Origin: Halioglobus sp.
GTDB taxonomy: Bacteria; Pseudomonadota; Gammaproteobacteria; Pseudomonadales; Halieaceae
Direction: 5' to 3'
DNA length: 64,000 nt
Assembly (NCBI GenBank): GCA_002699145.1
Contig: PABK01000012.1
Coordinates: 1 to 64,000, forward strand
Shown here: piece by piece, positions 57,987 to 64,000 of the stretch
How positions within the stretch are numbered: the stretch's first letter is position 1
Layout of the letters: every line of letters begins with the position of its first letter
The notes under the pieces: generated by a model
Told to the model about the DNA's origin: nothing
Seen by the model: the letters and a program-made list of their open reading frames with translations, nothing else
Database searches by the model: none
Made by a program: the position numbers and the translations under genes

Positions 57987-58874
57987 ATGAGCGGAATACT
58001 CGAAGGACGCACAGCAATCATCACCGGCGCCGGCGGCGGCCTCGGCGCGGCCCATGCGCGTGTTTTCGCCAGCGAGGGCTGTGCGGTTATCGTCAACGAC
58101 ATCAATAGCGATGCCGCCCAGGTGGTGGTGGACGAGATCACGGCGGCCGGCGGCAAGGCGCAGGTGAACAGCTCCGATATCACCAACTACGACGATAGCC
58201 TCAACGCGGTGAAGCAGGCCATCGACAGTTTCGGCGGCCTGCACATCGTGCTCAACAACGCCGGCATCAACCGCGACCGCATGTTCGCCTCCATGACCGA
58301 GCAGGAGTGGGACGCGATCATGGCGGTGCACCTCAAGGGCCATTTCTGCATTGCTTCTCACGCCGTGCACTACTGGCGGGGACAGTCCAAGGAGGGCGCC
58401 GCGGTCGATGCGCGCATCATCAACACCACGTCCGGCGCCGGGCTGCAGGGTTCCATAGGCCAGTCGAACTACGCGGCGGCCAAGGCCGGTATCGCCGCGC
58501 TGACCCTGAACCAGGCGGCAGAACTGGGCCGTTACGGCATCACCGCCAACGCGGTGGCGCCGTCCGCGCGCACCGGCATGACCTCGGCCGTGCCGGAAAT
58601 GGCCGAGCGCATGAAGAAGCCCGAGGACGGCAGCTTCGATCACTTCGCCCCGGAAAACGTGTCCAACCTGCTGGCCTGGCTGGCCTCGCCCGCCGCGGCG
58701 CATGTCAGCGGGCGGGTGTTCGAGGCCGAGGGCGGGCGCATCTGTATCTGCGACGGCTGGCGCACCACCGATGGCGTGGACCGCGGCGCCGCCTGGGCGC
58801 CGGCGGAAATTGGCGAGGCGATGGCCGAGCTGCTGGCGAAAGAGGTCCCGGCACAGAAAGTCTGGGGAACCTGA
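57987..58874 (+). CDS. Short-chain dehydrogenase of the Rv3548c type
   Basis: 295 residues from the ATG at 57987 (AGGCAGGAACAAC upstream). The nucleotide motif is ITGAGGGLGAAHARVFASEGCAVIVND; NNAG and the catalytic Ser-Tyr-Lys set (INTTSGAG, SNYAAAKAG) are present. The C-terminal HVSGRVFEAEGGRICICDGWR block resembles the Rv3548c-like SDR of actinobacterial steroid clusters. Probably oxidises a hydroxyacyl-CoA intermediate; exact step unknown. Confidence 0.85.
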   Translation: MSGILEGRTAIITGAGGGLGAAHARVFASEGCAVIVNDINSDAAQVVVDEITAAGGKAQVNSSDITNYDDSLNAVKQAIDSFGGLHIVLNNAGINRDRMFASMTEQEWDAIMAVHLKGHFCIASHAVHYWRGQSKEGAAVDARIINTTSGAGLQGSIGQSNYAAAKAGIAALTLNQAAELGRYGITANAVAPSARTGMTSAVPEMAERMKKPEDGSFDHFAPENVSNLLAWLASPAAAHVSGRVFEAEGGRICICDGWRTTDGVDRGAAWAPAEIGEAMAELLAKEVPAQKVWGT

Positions 58875-58925
58875 TCAACCACCGCCGTTCCCGCGCAGCG
58901 GCTGCGGCACAGGGGCACAGTCACC

Positions 58926-60116
58926 ATGGAATTTGCGTTCACACAAGAGCAGGAAATGATCCGCGACACCGCGGCCGCGTTCCTGGCCGAGGTATCGGGC
59001 AGCGAGGACGTGCGCGCGGCGATGGCGACAGAACTGGGCTATGACCCGGAACTGTGGCAGCGCATCTGCACGCAGATGTACTGGCAGGCCATTCATATCC
59101 CCGAGGACTGCGGCGGTATGGGGCTGGGCTACGTCGAGGTCGCCGCCACGATGGAACAGATGGGCCGCCACCTGCTGTGTTCGCCCTTCCTGGCCACCGT
59201 GTGCATGGCGGCCAACGCGTTGTTGCTGGCCGGTTCGGACGAGCAGAAAACGCAGTGGCTGGGCGCGCTCTGTGAGGGGCGGCTCACCGCGACCCTGGCC
59301 TGCAACGGCGGCGTCAGCGACTGGGGCGCCGACGCGGTACGCGCCACCTGGCGGCGTGATGGCGATGGCTTTGTCCTGGATGGCGAGTACCGCTACGTCA
59401 TCGACGGCCACAGCGCCGACCTGCTGGTGGTGGCGGCGCGTGAGGCCGGCAGCGCCGGCGGGCAGGGTATCGCCCTGTTTCTGCTGCCGGCCGACAGCCC
59501 CGGCGTCAGCCGCCAGTGGCTGCCGACCATGGACCAGGCGCGCAAGCAGGCGCGGGTTCAGCTCGACGGCGTCGCCGTCGATAGCGGCGCGGCGCTGGGC
59601 ACCCCGGGCGAGGGTTGGCCGCTGTTGTCCCGGGTGCTCGACCTGGCCGCGATCGCCCTGGCGGCGGAGCAGGTCGGCGGCAGCCAGCGGCTGCTGGACA
59701 TGACCGTGGAATACACCGCCGAGCGCGTGCAGTTCAACCGCAGCATCGCCAGCTTCCAGGCGGTCAAGCACAAGGCCGCGGACATGATGCTGCAGGTGGA
59801 GGTGGCGCGCTCCGCCGTCTACTACGCCGCCTGTGTCGCCCAGGAGGCGCTGGAGGGCGGCCCATTGGGCGCCGAACTGGCCGAGGCGGCCAGCGTCGCC
59901 AAGTCCTATTGCTCGGATGCCTACTTCGCCGTCGCCGGTGATGCGCTGCAGTTGTTCGGCGGCGTGGGTTTTACCTGGGAGTACGATGTGCACCTGTATT
60001 TCAAGCGCGCCAAGTCCTCGGAGCACCTGCTCGGCAACGGCGCCTGGCACCGCGAACGGCTCGCCGCGCTGTTGCTGGATGACGCGGTGCGCGCCGACAG
60101 CGGGGAGGCCGCCTGA
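58926..60116 (+). CDS. Acyl-CoA dehydrogenase, partner of the FadE30-like protein
   Basis: 396 residues. Diverged dehydrogenase with IPEDCGGMGLGYVEVAATMEQMG, AALAAEQVGG-type helix (AIALAAEQVGGSQRLLDMTVEYTAERVQFNRSIASFQAVKHKAAD) and LFGGVGFTWEYDVHLYFKRAK. Reduced FAD-contact motifs suggest a beta-type partner. Its TGA overlaps the ATG of the fadE30-like gene by one base, so the two proteins are made together, supporting a heteromer. Confidence 0.83.
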   Translation: MEFAFTQEQEMIRDTAAAFLAEVSGSEDVRAAMATELGYDPELWQRICTQMYWQAIHIPEDCGGMGLGYVEVAATMEQMGRHLLCSPFLATVCMAANALLLAGSDEQKTQWLGALCEGRLTATLACNGGVSDWGADAVRATWRRDGDGFVLDGEYRYVIDGHSADLLVVAAREAGSAGGQGIALFLLPADSPGVSRQWLPTMDQARKQARVQLDGVAVDSGAALGTPGEGWPLLSRVLDLAAIALAAEQVGGSQRLLDMTVEYTAERVQFNRSIASFQAVKHKAADMMLQVEVARSAVYYAACVAQEALEGGPLGAELAEAASVAKSYCSDAYFAVAGDALQLFGGVGFTWEYDVHLYFKRAKSSEHLLGNGAWHRERLAALLLDDAVRADSGEAA

Positions 60117-61315
60117 TGAAAGTGAGTTTCAGCGAAGAGGACGAGCACTTCCGCACAGAGATCGCCGGCTGGCTGCAGGACAACCTGCGCGGCGAGTTCG
60201 AGAAACTGCGGTACCGCGGCGGTCCCGGCGACGAGCACATGTACCCGCAGGAGCGCCAGGCCTGGGAGCAGCGCCTGGCCGAGGGCGGCTGGACCTGTGT
60301 CGGCTGGCCGCAGGAGTACGGCGGCCGCGCCTGTTCCATCGAGCAGCAGGTCATCTTTTTCGAGGAGTACGCCCGCGCGGGCGCCCCGGGCCGTGTCGGA
60401 CACATCGGCGAGGGCCTGGCCGGACCGACCATCATCGCCTTCGGCAGCGACGAGCAGAAAGCCAAATACCTGCCGGGTATCGTCGCCGGCACGCAGTTGT
60501 GGTGCCAGGGCTATTCGGAACCTGGCGCCGGCTCCGACCTCGCCAACGTGAAGACCCGGGCGCGCTTCGACGAGGCCCGTGGCAAGTGGATCATTAGCGG
60601 ACAGAAAGTGTGGACCTCCCTGGCCCACGAGTCCGACTACTGTTTCCTGATCGCGCGCACCGACCCCGATTCGGTGGCGCACAAGGGCCTCGGTTTCTTC
60701 CTGGTGGCGATGGACCAGCCCGGCGTCGAGGTGCGGCCCATCGTGCAGATCACCGGCACCTCCGAATTCAACGAGGTGTTTTTCGACGAGGCCGAGTGCG
60801 ACGCGGCGGATATCGTCGGTGCGCCCGGCGACGGCTGGAAGGTGGCCATGGGCCTGCTCGGCTTCGAGCGCGGCGTGTCCACCCTCGGCCAGCAGATGCA
60901 GTTCCAGAACGAACTGGACCAGGTGGTGGCGCTTGCGCGGGAGAATGGCGCGGCCGCGGACCCGGTTATCCGCCAGCGCATCGCGAAAGCCCATGCCGAG
61001 CTGAAAATCATGCGTTACAACGCGATGCGCATGCTCTCCGGGCAGAGTGGCGGCGACGGTTCGCTGCAGAAAGAGGCGCTCATTTACAAGCTCTACTGGG
61101 CTAGCTGGCACCGCAGCCTGGGTGAGCTGGCCATGGACGTGATGGGCCCGGAGTGCGAAATCCTGCCGGCTGCGCCCTACGAACTGAGCCGGCTGCAGGC
61201 CATGTACCTGTTCGTGCGCGCCGACACCATCTACGGCGGCACCAACCAGATTCAGCGCAATATCATCGCCGAGCGCGGGCTGGGTATGCCCAAGGAACCG
61301 CGCGGCAACGCATAG
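60116..61315 (+). CDS. fadE30: FadE30-like acyl-CoA dehydrogenase
   Basis: 399 residues. It tracks actinobacterial FadE30: GWPQEYGGRACSIEQQVIFFEEYARAGAP, WCQGYSEPGAGSDLANVKTRA, GQKVWTSLAHESDYCFLIARTD, QITGTSEFNEVFFDEAE, GFERGVSTLGQQMQF and ADTIYGGTNQIQRNIIAERGLGMPKE. FadE30 performs the first beta-oxidation step on the propionyl side chain of HIP-CoA (5-OH-HIP-CoA). Start codon overlaps the preceding stop. Confidence 0.88.
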   Translation: MKVSFSEEDEHFRTEIAGWLQDNLRGEFEKLRYRGGPGDEHMYPQERQAWEQRLAEGGWTCVGWPQEYGGRACSIEQQVIFFEEYARAGAPGRVGHIGEGLAGPTIIAFGSDEQKAKYLPGIVAGTQLWCQGYSEPGAGSDLANVKTRARFDEARGKWIISGQKVWTSLAHESDYCFLIARTDPDSVAHKGLGFFLVAMDQPGVEVRPIVQITGTSEFNEVFFDEAECDAADIVGAPGDGWKVAMGLLGFERGVSTLGQQMQFQNELDQVVALARENGAAADPVIRQRIAKAHAELKIMRYNAMRMLSGQSGGDGSLQKEALIYKLYWASWHRSLGELAMDVMGPECEILPAAPYELSRLQAMYLFVRADTIYGGTNQIQRNIIAERGLGMPKEPRGNA

Positions 61316-61327
61316 GGAGTGCAGACA

Positions 61328-62119
61328 GTGACATTGAAGAACCCCGAATATGTACCCGGCCACGGGCTGATCAAGGGCAAGTCCGTGCTGGTGACCGCCG
61401 CCGCGGGCGCGGGCATCGGCTTCTCCGCCGCGACCAGGGCCGTGGAGGAGGGCGCCAGGGGCATCGTCATCAGCGACATCCACGCGGGGCGCCTGGAGGC
61501 TTCCGTCGACAGGCTGAAAGAGGAAACCGGACTGGAACAGGTCTACGGCAAGGTCGGCAACGTCGCCGTCGAGGACGATGTGCGCGCGCTGGTCGACTAC
61601 GCCGAGGAGGTGCTGGACGGCACCGACATCCTCATCAACAACGCCGGCCTGGGCACCTCGAAACTGCTGGTGGACATGGACGACGAGGAGTGGCACAAGG
61701 TCATAGACGTCACCCTCAACGGCACCATGCGCATGACCCGCTACATGATGCGCGTGATGAAGGAACGCGCGCGCGGCGGCGTGATCGTCAACAACGCCTC
61801 GGTACTGGGCTGGCGTGCGCAAAAGGAGCAGAGCCACTACGCCGCCGCCAAGGCCGGGGTCATGGCCCTGACCCGCTGTGCGGCGCTGGAGGCGGCGGAC
61901 TTCGACGTGCGTATCAACGCGGTGTCGCCCTCCATCGTGCTGCACCCGATGCTGCGCAAGTCCGCCTCGCAGGAATTGCTGGAGGAGCTGGAGTCGAAAG
62001 AGGCCTACGGCCGCGCCGCCGAAGCCTGGGAAGTCGCCAACGTGATGATGTTCCTGGCCTCGGATTACTCCAGCTACATGACGGGCGAGATCGTGTCGGT
62101 GTCGAGCCAGCGAGGATGA
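61328..62119 (+). CDS. ipdF: IpdF-like short-chain dehydrogenase
   Basis: 263 residues from the GTG at 61328, which has GGGAG nine bases upstream; a GTG at 61319 is in frame but abuts that site. Mtb IpdF has 262 residues. Key parts: VTAAAGAGIGFSAATRAVEEGA, DILINNAGLGTSKLLVDMDDEEW, NNASVLGWRAQKEQSHYAAAKAGVMALTRCAALEAADFDVRINAVSPSI, with catalytic Ser, Tyr and Lys. It should oxidise the 3-hydroxyacyl-CoA of the HIP side chain. It is in line with fadE30 (12-base gap). Confidence 0.88.
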   Translation: MTLKNPEYVPGHGLIKGKSVLVTAAAGAGIGFSAATRAVEEGARGIVISDIHAGRLEASVDRLKEETGLEQVYGKVGNVAVEDDVRALVDYAEEVLDGTDILINNAGLGTSKLLVDMDDEEWHKVIDVTLNGTMRMTRYMMRVMKERARGGVIVNNASVLGWRAQKEQSHYAAAKAGVMALTRCAALEAADFDVRINAVSPSIVLHPMLRKSASQELLEELESKEAYGRAAEAWEVANVMMFLASDYSSYMTGEIVSVSSQRG

Positions 62120-62141
62120 GCATTGCTGCCAGCGCCAGGGC

Positions 62142-62333
62142 GGGAGCCGGCTGGTCAAGGGGTGCCGAAACGGCCCCTGCTCCGCCGGTCGCGCCGGGCT
62201 GCTGCGCAACTCGACCGTTTTTCGCTGCGCGAAAAACCGGGACTCGGACAGTGCTCGCAGAAAGCTCCCGTCGCGACCGGCTGCGCAAAGCGGGGGCCTG
62301 ATTGTTTCGGCACCCCTTGACCAGCCGGCTCCC
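62142..62333. repeat. 192-bp element with perfect 30-bp inverted ends and an inner hairpin
   Basis: Positions 62142-62171 and 62304-62333 are perfect 30-bp inverted repeats (starting GGGAGCCGGCTGG and ending CCAGCCGGCTCCC). Inside, the symmetry continues imperfectly: CGGTCGCG near 62185-62192 pairs with CGCGACCG near 62272-62279. In the middle a 9-bp stem, GTTTTTCGC (62217-62225) with GCGAAAAAC (62229-62237), closes a small loop. No open frame of note and no clear target-site duplication. It lies between ipdF and the last thiolase. It could be a MITE-like non-autonomous element, a structured RNA, or a strong transcription roadblock. Confidence 0.85.
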
Positions 62334-62393
62334 TCAGGCCGTGAACGTCGCAAGAATTTAACCCAACGAATCAGTATCCGCAGGAGAAACAAC

Positions 62394-63596
62394 ATGAGAG
62401 AAGCAGTGATCGTATCCACCGCCCGCACCGGCCTGGCCAAGTCCTTCCGCGGCGGCTTCAACGACACCGAGGCCCCCGCCATGGGCGGCCACGTGGTGCG
62501 CGCGGCGGTCGAGCGCGCCGGCATCGACCCCGCGGAGGTGGACGACTGCATCTTCGGCGCCGCCGCCCAGCAGGGCACGCAGGCCTACAACATCGGCAGG
62601 CTCAGCGGCATCGCCGGCGGCCTGCCCGACAGCGTGGCGGGCATGTCGATCGAGCGCCAGTGCTCCTCCGGCCTGATGTCCATTGCCACGGCGGCCAGGA
62701 GCATCATGTGCAATGAGTACGACATCGCCGTCGCCGGTGGCGTCGAATCCATTTCGCTGGTGCAGACGAAGCACAAGAACAGCTATCGCAACGTGTCGAA
62801 GACCGTGACCGCGATCGATCCCACCGCCTACATGGCGATGCTGGAAACCGCCGAGGTGGTCTCCGAGCGCTACGGCATCAGCCGCGAGGCGCAGGACGAG
62901 TACTCCCTGCAGAGCCAGCAGCGTACCGCGGCAGCGCAGCAGGAGGGCAGGTTCGACGACGAAATCGTGCCCATGAGCACCGTCAAGGCGGTGTTCGACA
63001 AGGAGACGAAGGAGACCCACTACGAGGACGTGGTGGTGGACCGTGACGACTGCAACCGCCCGTCCACCACGCTGGAGAGCCTGGCGGCGCTGGAGCCCGT
63101 GTTCAAGGACGGCCAGGTGGTGAAGGAGGGCAGGTTCATCACCGCGGGGAACTCGTCGCAACTCTCCGACGGCGCCTCCGCCTGCGTGGTCATGGACGCC
63201 AGGCTTGCCGAGCAGCGCGGGCTGGCGCCGCTGGGCATCTACCGCGGCCTCGCCGTGGCCGGTTGCAAGTCCGACGAGATGGGCATCGGGCCGGTGTTCG
63301 CCGTGCCCAAACTGCTCGCGCGGCACGGACTGTCCGTGGACGATATCGACCTGTGGGAGCTGAACGAGGCCTTCGCCTGCCAGGTGGTGTACTGTCGCGA
63401 CGAGCTGGGTATCGACAACGCGCGCCTCAACGTCAACGGCGGCTCCATTGCCATCGGCCACCCCTTCGGTATGAGCGGGGCGCGCATGGTCGGTCACGCA
63501 CTGCTGGAGGGCCGGCGCCGCGCCGCGAAGTTCGTCGTCATCACCATGTGCATCGGCGGCGGCATGGGCGCGGCGGGGCTGTTCGAGGTCGCGTGA
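62394..63596 (+). CDS. Acetyl-CoA acyltransferase (thiolase)
   Basis: 400 residues, ATG at 62394 with GCAGGAGAAACAAC upstream. Thiolase motifs: nucleophile Cys in SIERQCSSGLMSIATAA, LWELNEAFACQVVY, NGGSIAIGHPFGMSGARM and the second Cys in TMCIGGGMGAAGLFEV. The second thiolase in the cluster; it may finish side-chain beta-oxidation or another cleavage. A 274-base gap with the inverted-repeat element separates it from ipdF, so it may have its own transcript. Confidence 0.9.
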   Translation: MREAVIVSTARTGLAKSFRGGFNDTEAPAMGGHVVRAAVERAGIDPAEVDDCIFGAAAQQGTQAYNIGRLSGIAGGLPDSVAGMSIERQCSSGLMSIATAARSIMCNEYDIAVAGGVESISLVQTKHKNSYRNVSKTVTAIDPTAYMAMLETAEVVSERYGISREAQDEYSLQSQQRTAAAQQEGRFDDEIVPMSTVKAVFDKETKETHYEDVVVDRDDCNRPSTTLESLAALEPVFKDGQVVKEGRFITAGNSSQLSDGASACVVMDARLAEQRGLAPLGIYRGLAVAGCKSDEMGIGPVFAVPKLLARHGLSVDDIDLWELNEAFACQVVYCRDELGIDNARLNVNGGSIAIGHPFGMSGARMVGHALLEGRRRAAKFVVITMCIGGGMGAAGLFEVA

Positions 63597-63715
63597 GCGC
63601 GCATTTCCCGGCGCGGTGGTGATTTTTCACCCGATTGAGCTGCCGCGCCGCGGAACTTTGTCCACGGCCTGGGTGCCCAACGAGCTTATCCGGGAGTAGT
63701 TTTCCGGGCAGGGCC

Positions 63716-63721
63716 TATAAT
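63716..63721 (+). promoter_or_regulatory. Candidate -10 element before the prepilin-like gene
   Basis: TATAAT, a perfect consensus -10, lies 33-38 bases before the TTG start at 63754. No good -35 is visible 17 bases upstream. The rest of 63597-63753 shows nothing I can name. Confidence 0.45.
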
Positions 63722-63753
63722 ACCGACCCACCGGGAACGCAGGCAGAGCGCGA

Positions 63754-64000
63754 TTGTTGACAAGCAGGCAGAATTCACCCGCCGCCGCCAGGGGCTTCAG
63801 TTTACTGGAAATGGTCGTTGCCATCGCCATCCTCGGGCTCGTGCTGGGCGCCCTGTACCGGCTGGCCGGTGGCGCCACGCGCACCGTGGCCGTGGACGAG
63901 AAGATGGTCTACGGCGTCGAGCTGGCGCGCTCGCTGCTGGCCAATTATGCCGTGGTGCCGCTACAGGGCCTGCAGGAGGAAGGTGAGACCGCGGGCGGCT
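63754..64000 (+). CDS. Prepilin-type (type II secretion/type IV pilin-like) protein, partial
   Basis: The first 82 residues, open to the window end, starting at one of two adjacent TTG codons (63754 or 63757). The prepilin signature is clear: a short polar leader ending in RG, then FSLLEMVVAIAILGLVLGALYRLAGG, the processing site and hydrophobic helix recognised by prepilin peptidase. The following VELARSLLANYAVVP resembles GspI/GspJ-like minor pseudopilins. The start is uncertain and the downstream operon is outside the window. Confidence 0.75.
   Translation, partial: MLTSRQNSPAAARGFSLLEMVVAIAILGLVLGALYRLAGGATRTVAVDEKMVYGVELARSLLANYAVVPLQGLQEEGETAGG

Noticed and set aside
59921-62578. Very long antisense frame (885 codons) over the dehydrogenase and SDR genes
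   Set aside because: It is a shadow of high-GC coding sequence; the plus strand holds recognisable enzymes with good starts.

Overview
The window comes from a high-GC Gram-negative bacterium, most likely a marine gammaproteobacterium of the Halieaceae/Cellvibrionales type. This is inferred from the gene set: NadA, BepA, PerM, pitrilysin, homodimeric AceE with AceF, FabV, MiaE, many lipoproteins with clear lipoboxes, and a complete steroid C/D-ring degradation cluster. No rRNA, tRNA or CRISPR array was seen.

Layout. 1-303: the outer end of an IS21-like element abuts a truncated apbE-like gene. 415-8138: two large periplasmic-propeller sensor kinases on the minus strand, visibly lower in GC than everything after 9 kb. 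8222-16232: a striking block with a secreted protein of seven perfect 13-residue repeats containing Gly-Lys-Arg (dibasic) junctions, a secreted subtilisin-like protease with a propeptide, and three GGDEF-type c-di-GMP proteins. 16.5-32.8 kb: housekeeping and envelope genes (enoyl-CoA hydratase, DUF3604 lipoprotein, Ddn-like protein, nadA, bepA, tusA-like, perM-like, M16 protease, aceE-aceF with two copies of a palindromic operator upstream) and a TPR protein with a degenerate Fic motif. 33.0-36.9 kb: a glucosylglycerate operon holding both synthesis (GT81 synthase, HAD phosphatase) and phosphorolysis (GH13_18). 36.9-46.4 kb: a glycosyltransferase, MiaE-like, FabV, an MBL hydrolase and three alkaline-phosphatase-superfamily enzymes. 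46.5-63.6 kb: a one-directional operon-like run (acyl-CoA ligases, two Lrp/AsnC regulators, ipdA, ipdB, ipdC, echA20, four acyl-CoA dehydrogenases, fadA6, two SDRs including ipdF, and a second thiolase), matching the HIP (steroid C/D ring) pathway known from the actinobacterial KstR2 regulon. 63754-end: the start of a prepilin-like protein.

How parts may work together. The repeat protein at 8332-8952 is the best candidate for something undescribed. All differences I could find between its repeats are synonymous, so the peptide is being conserved. Its layout mimics multi-copy peptide precursors cut at dibasic sites, and a secreted subtilisin-family protease is the next gene upstream on the same strand. 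Processing is a hypothesis, not something shown by the sequence. The steroid cluster looks complete for HIP activation, side-chain beta-oxidation and ring opening, but carries a pair of Lrp/AsnC regulators and an AT-rich palindrome before fadD3 instead of a TetR-type KstR2. A 192-bp element with 30-bp perfect inverted ends sits inside that cluster just before its last thiolase.
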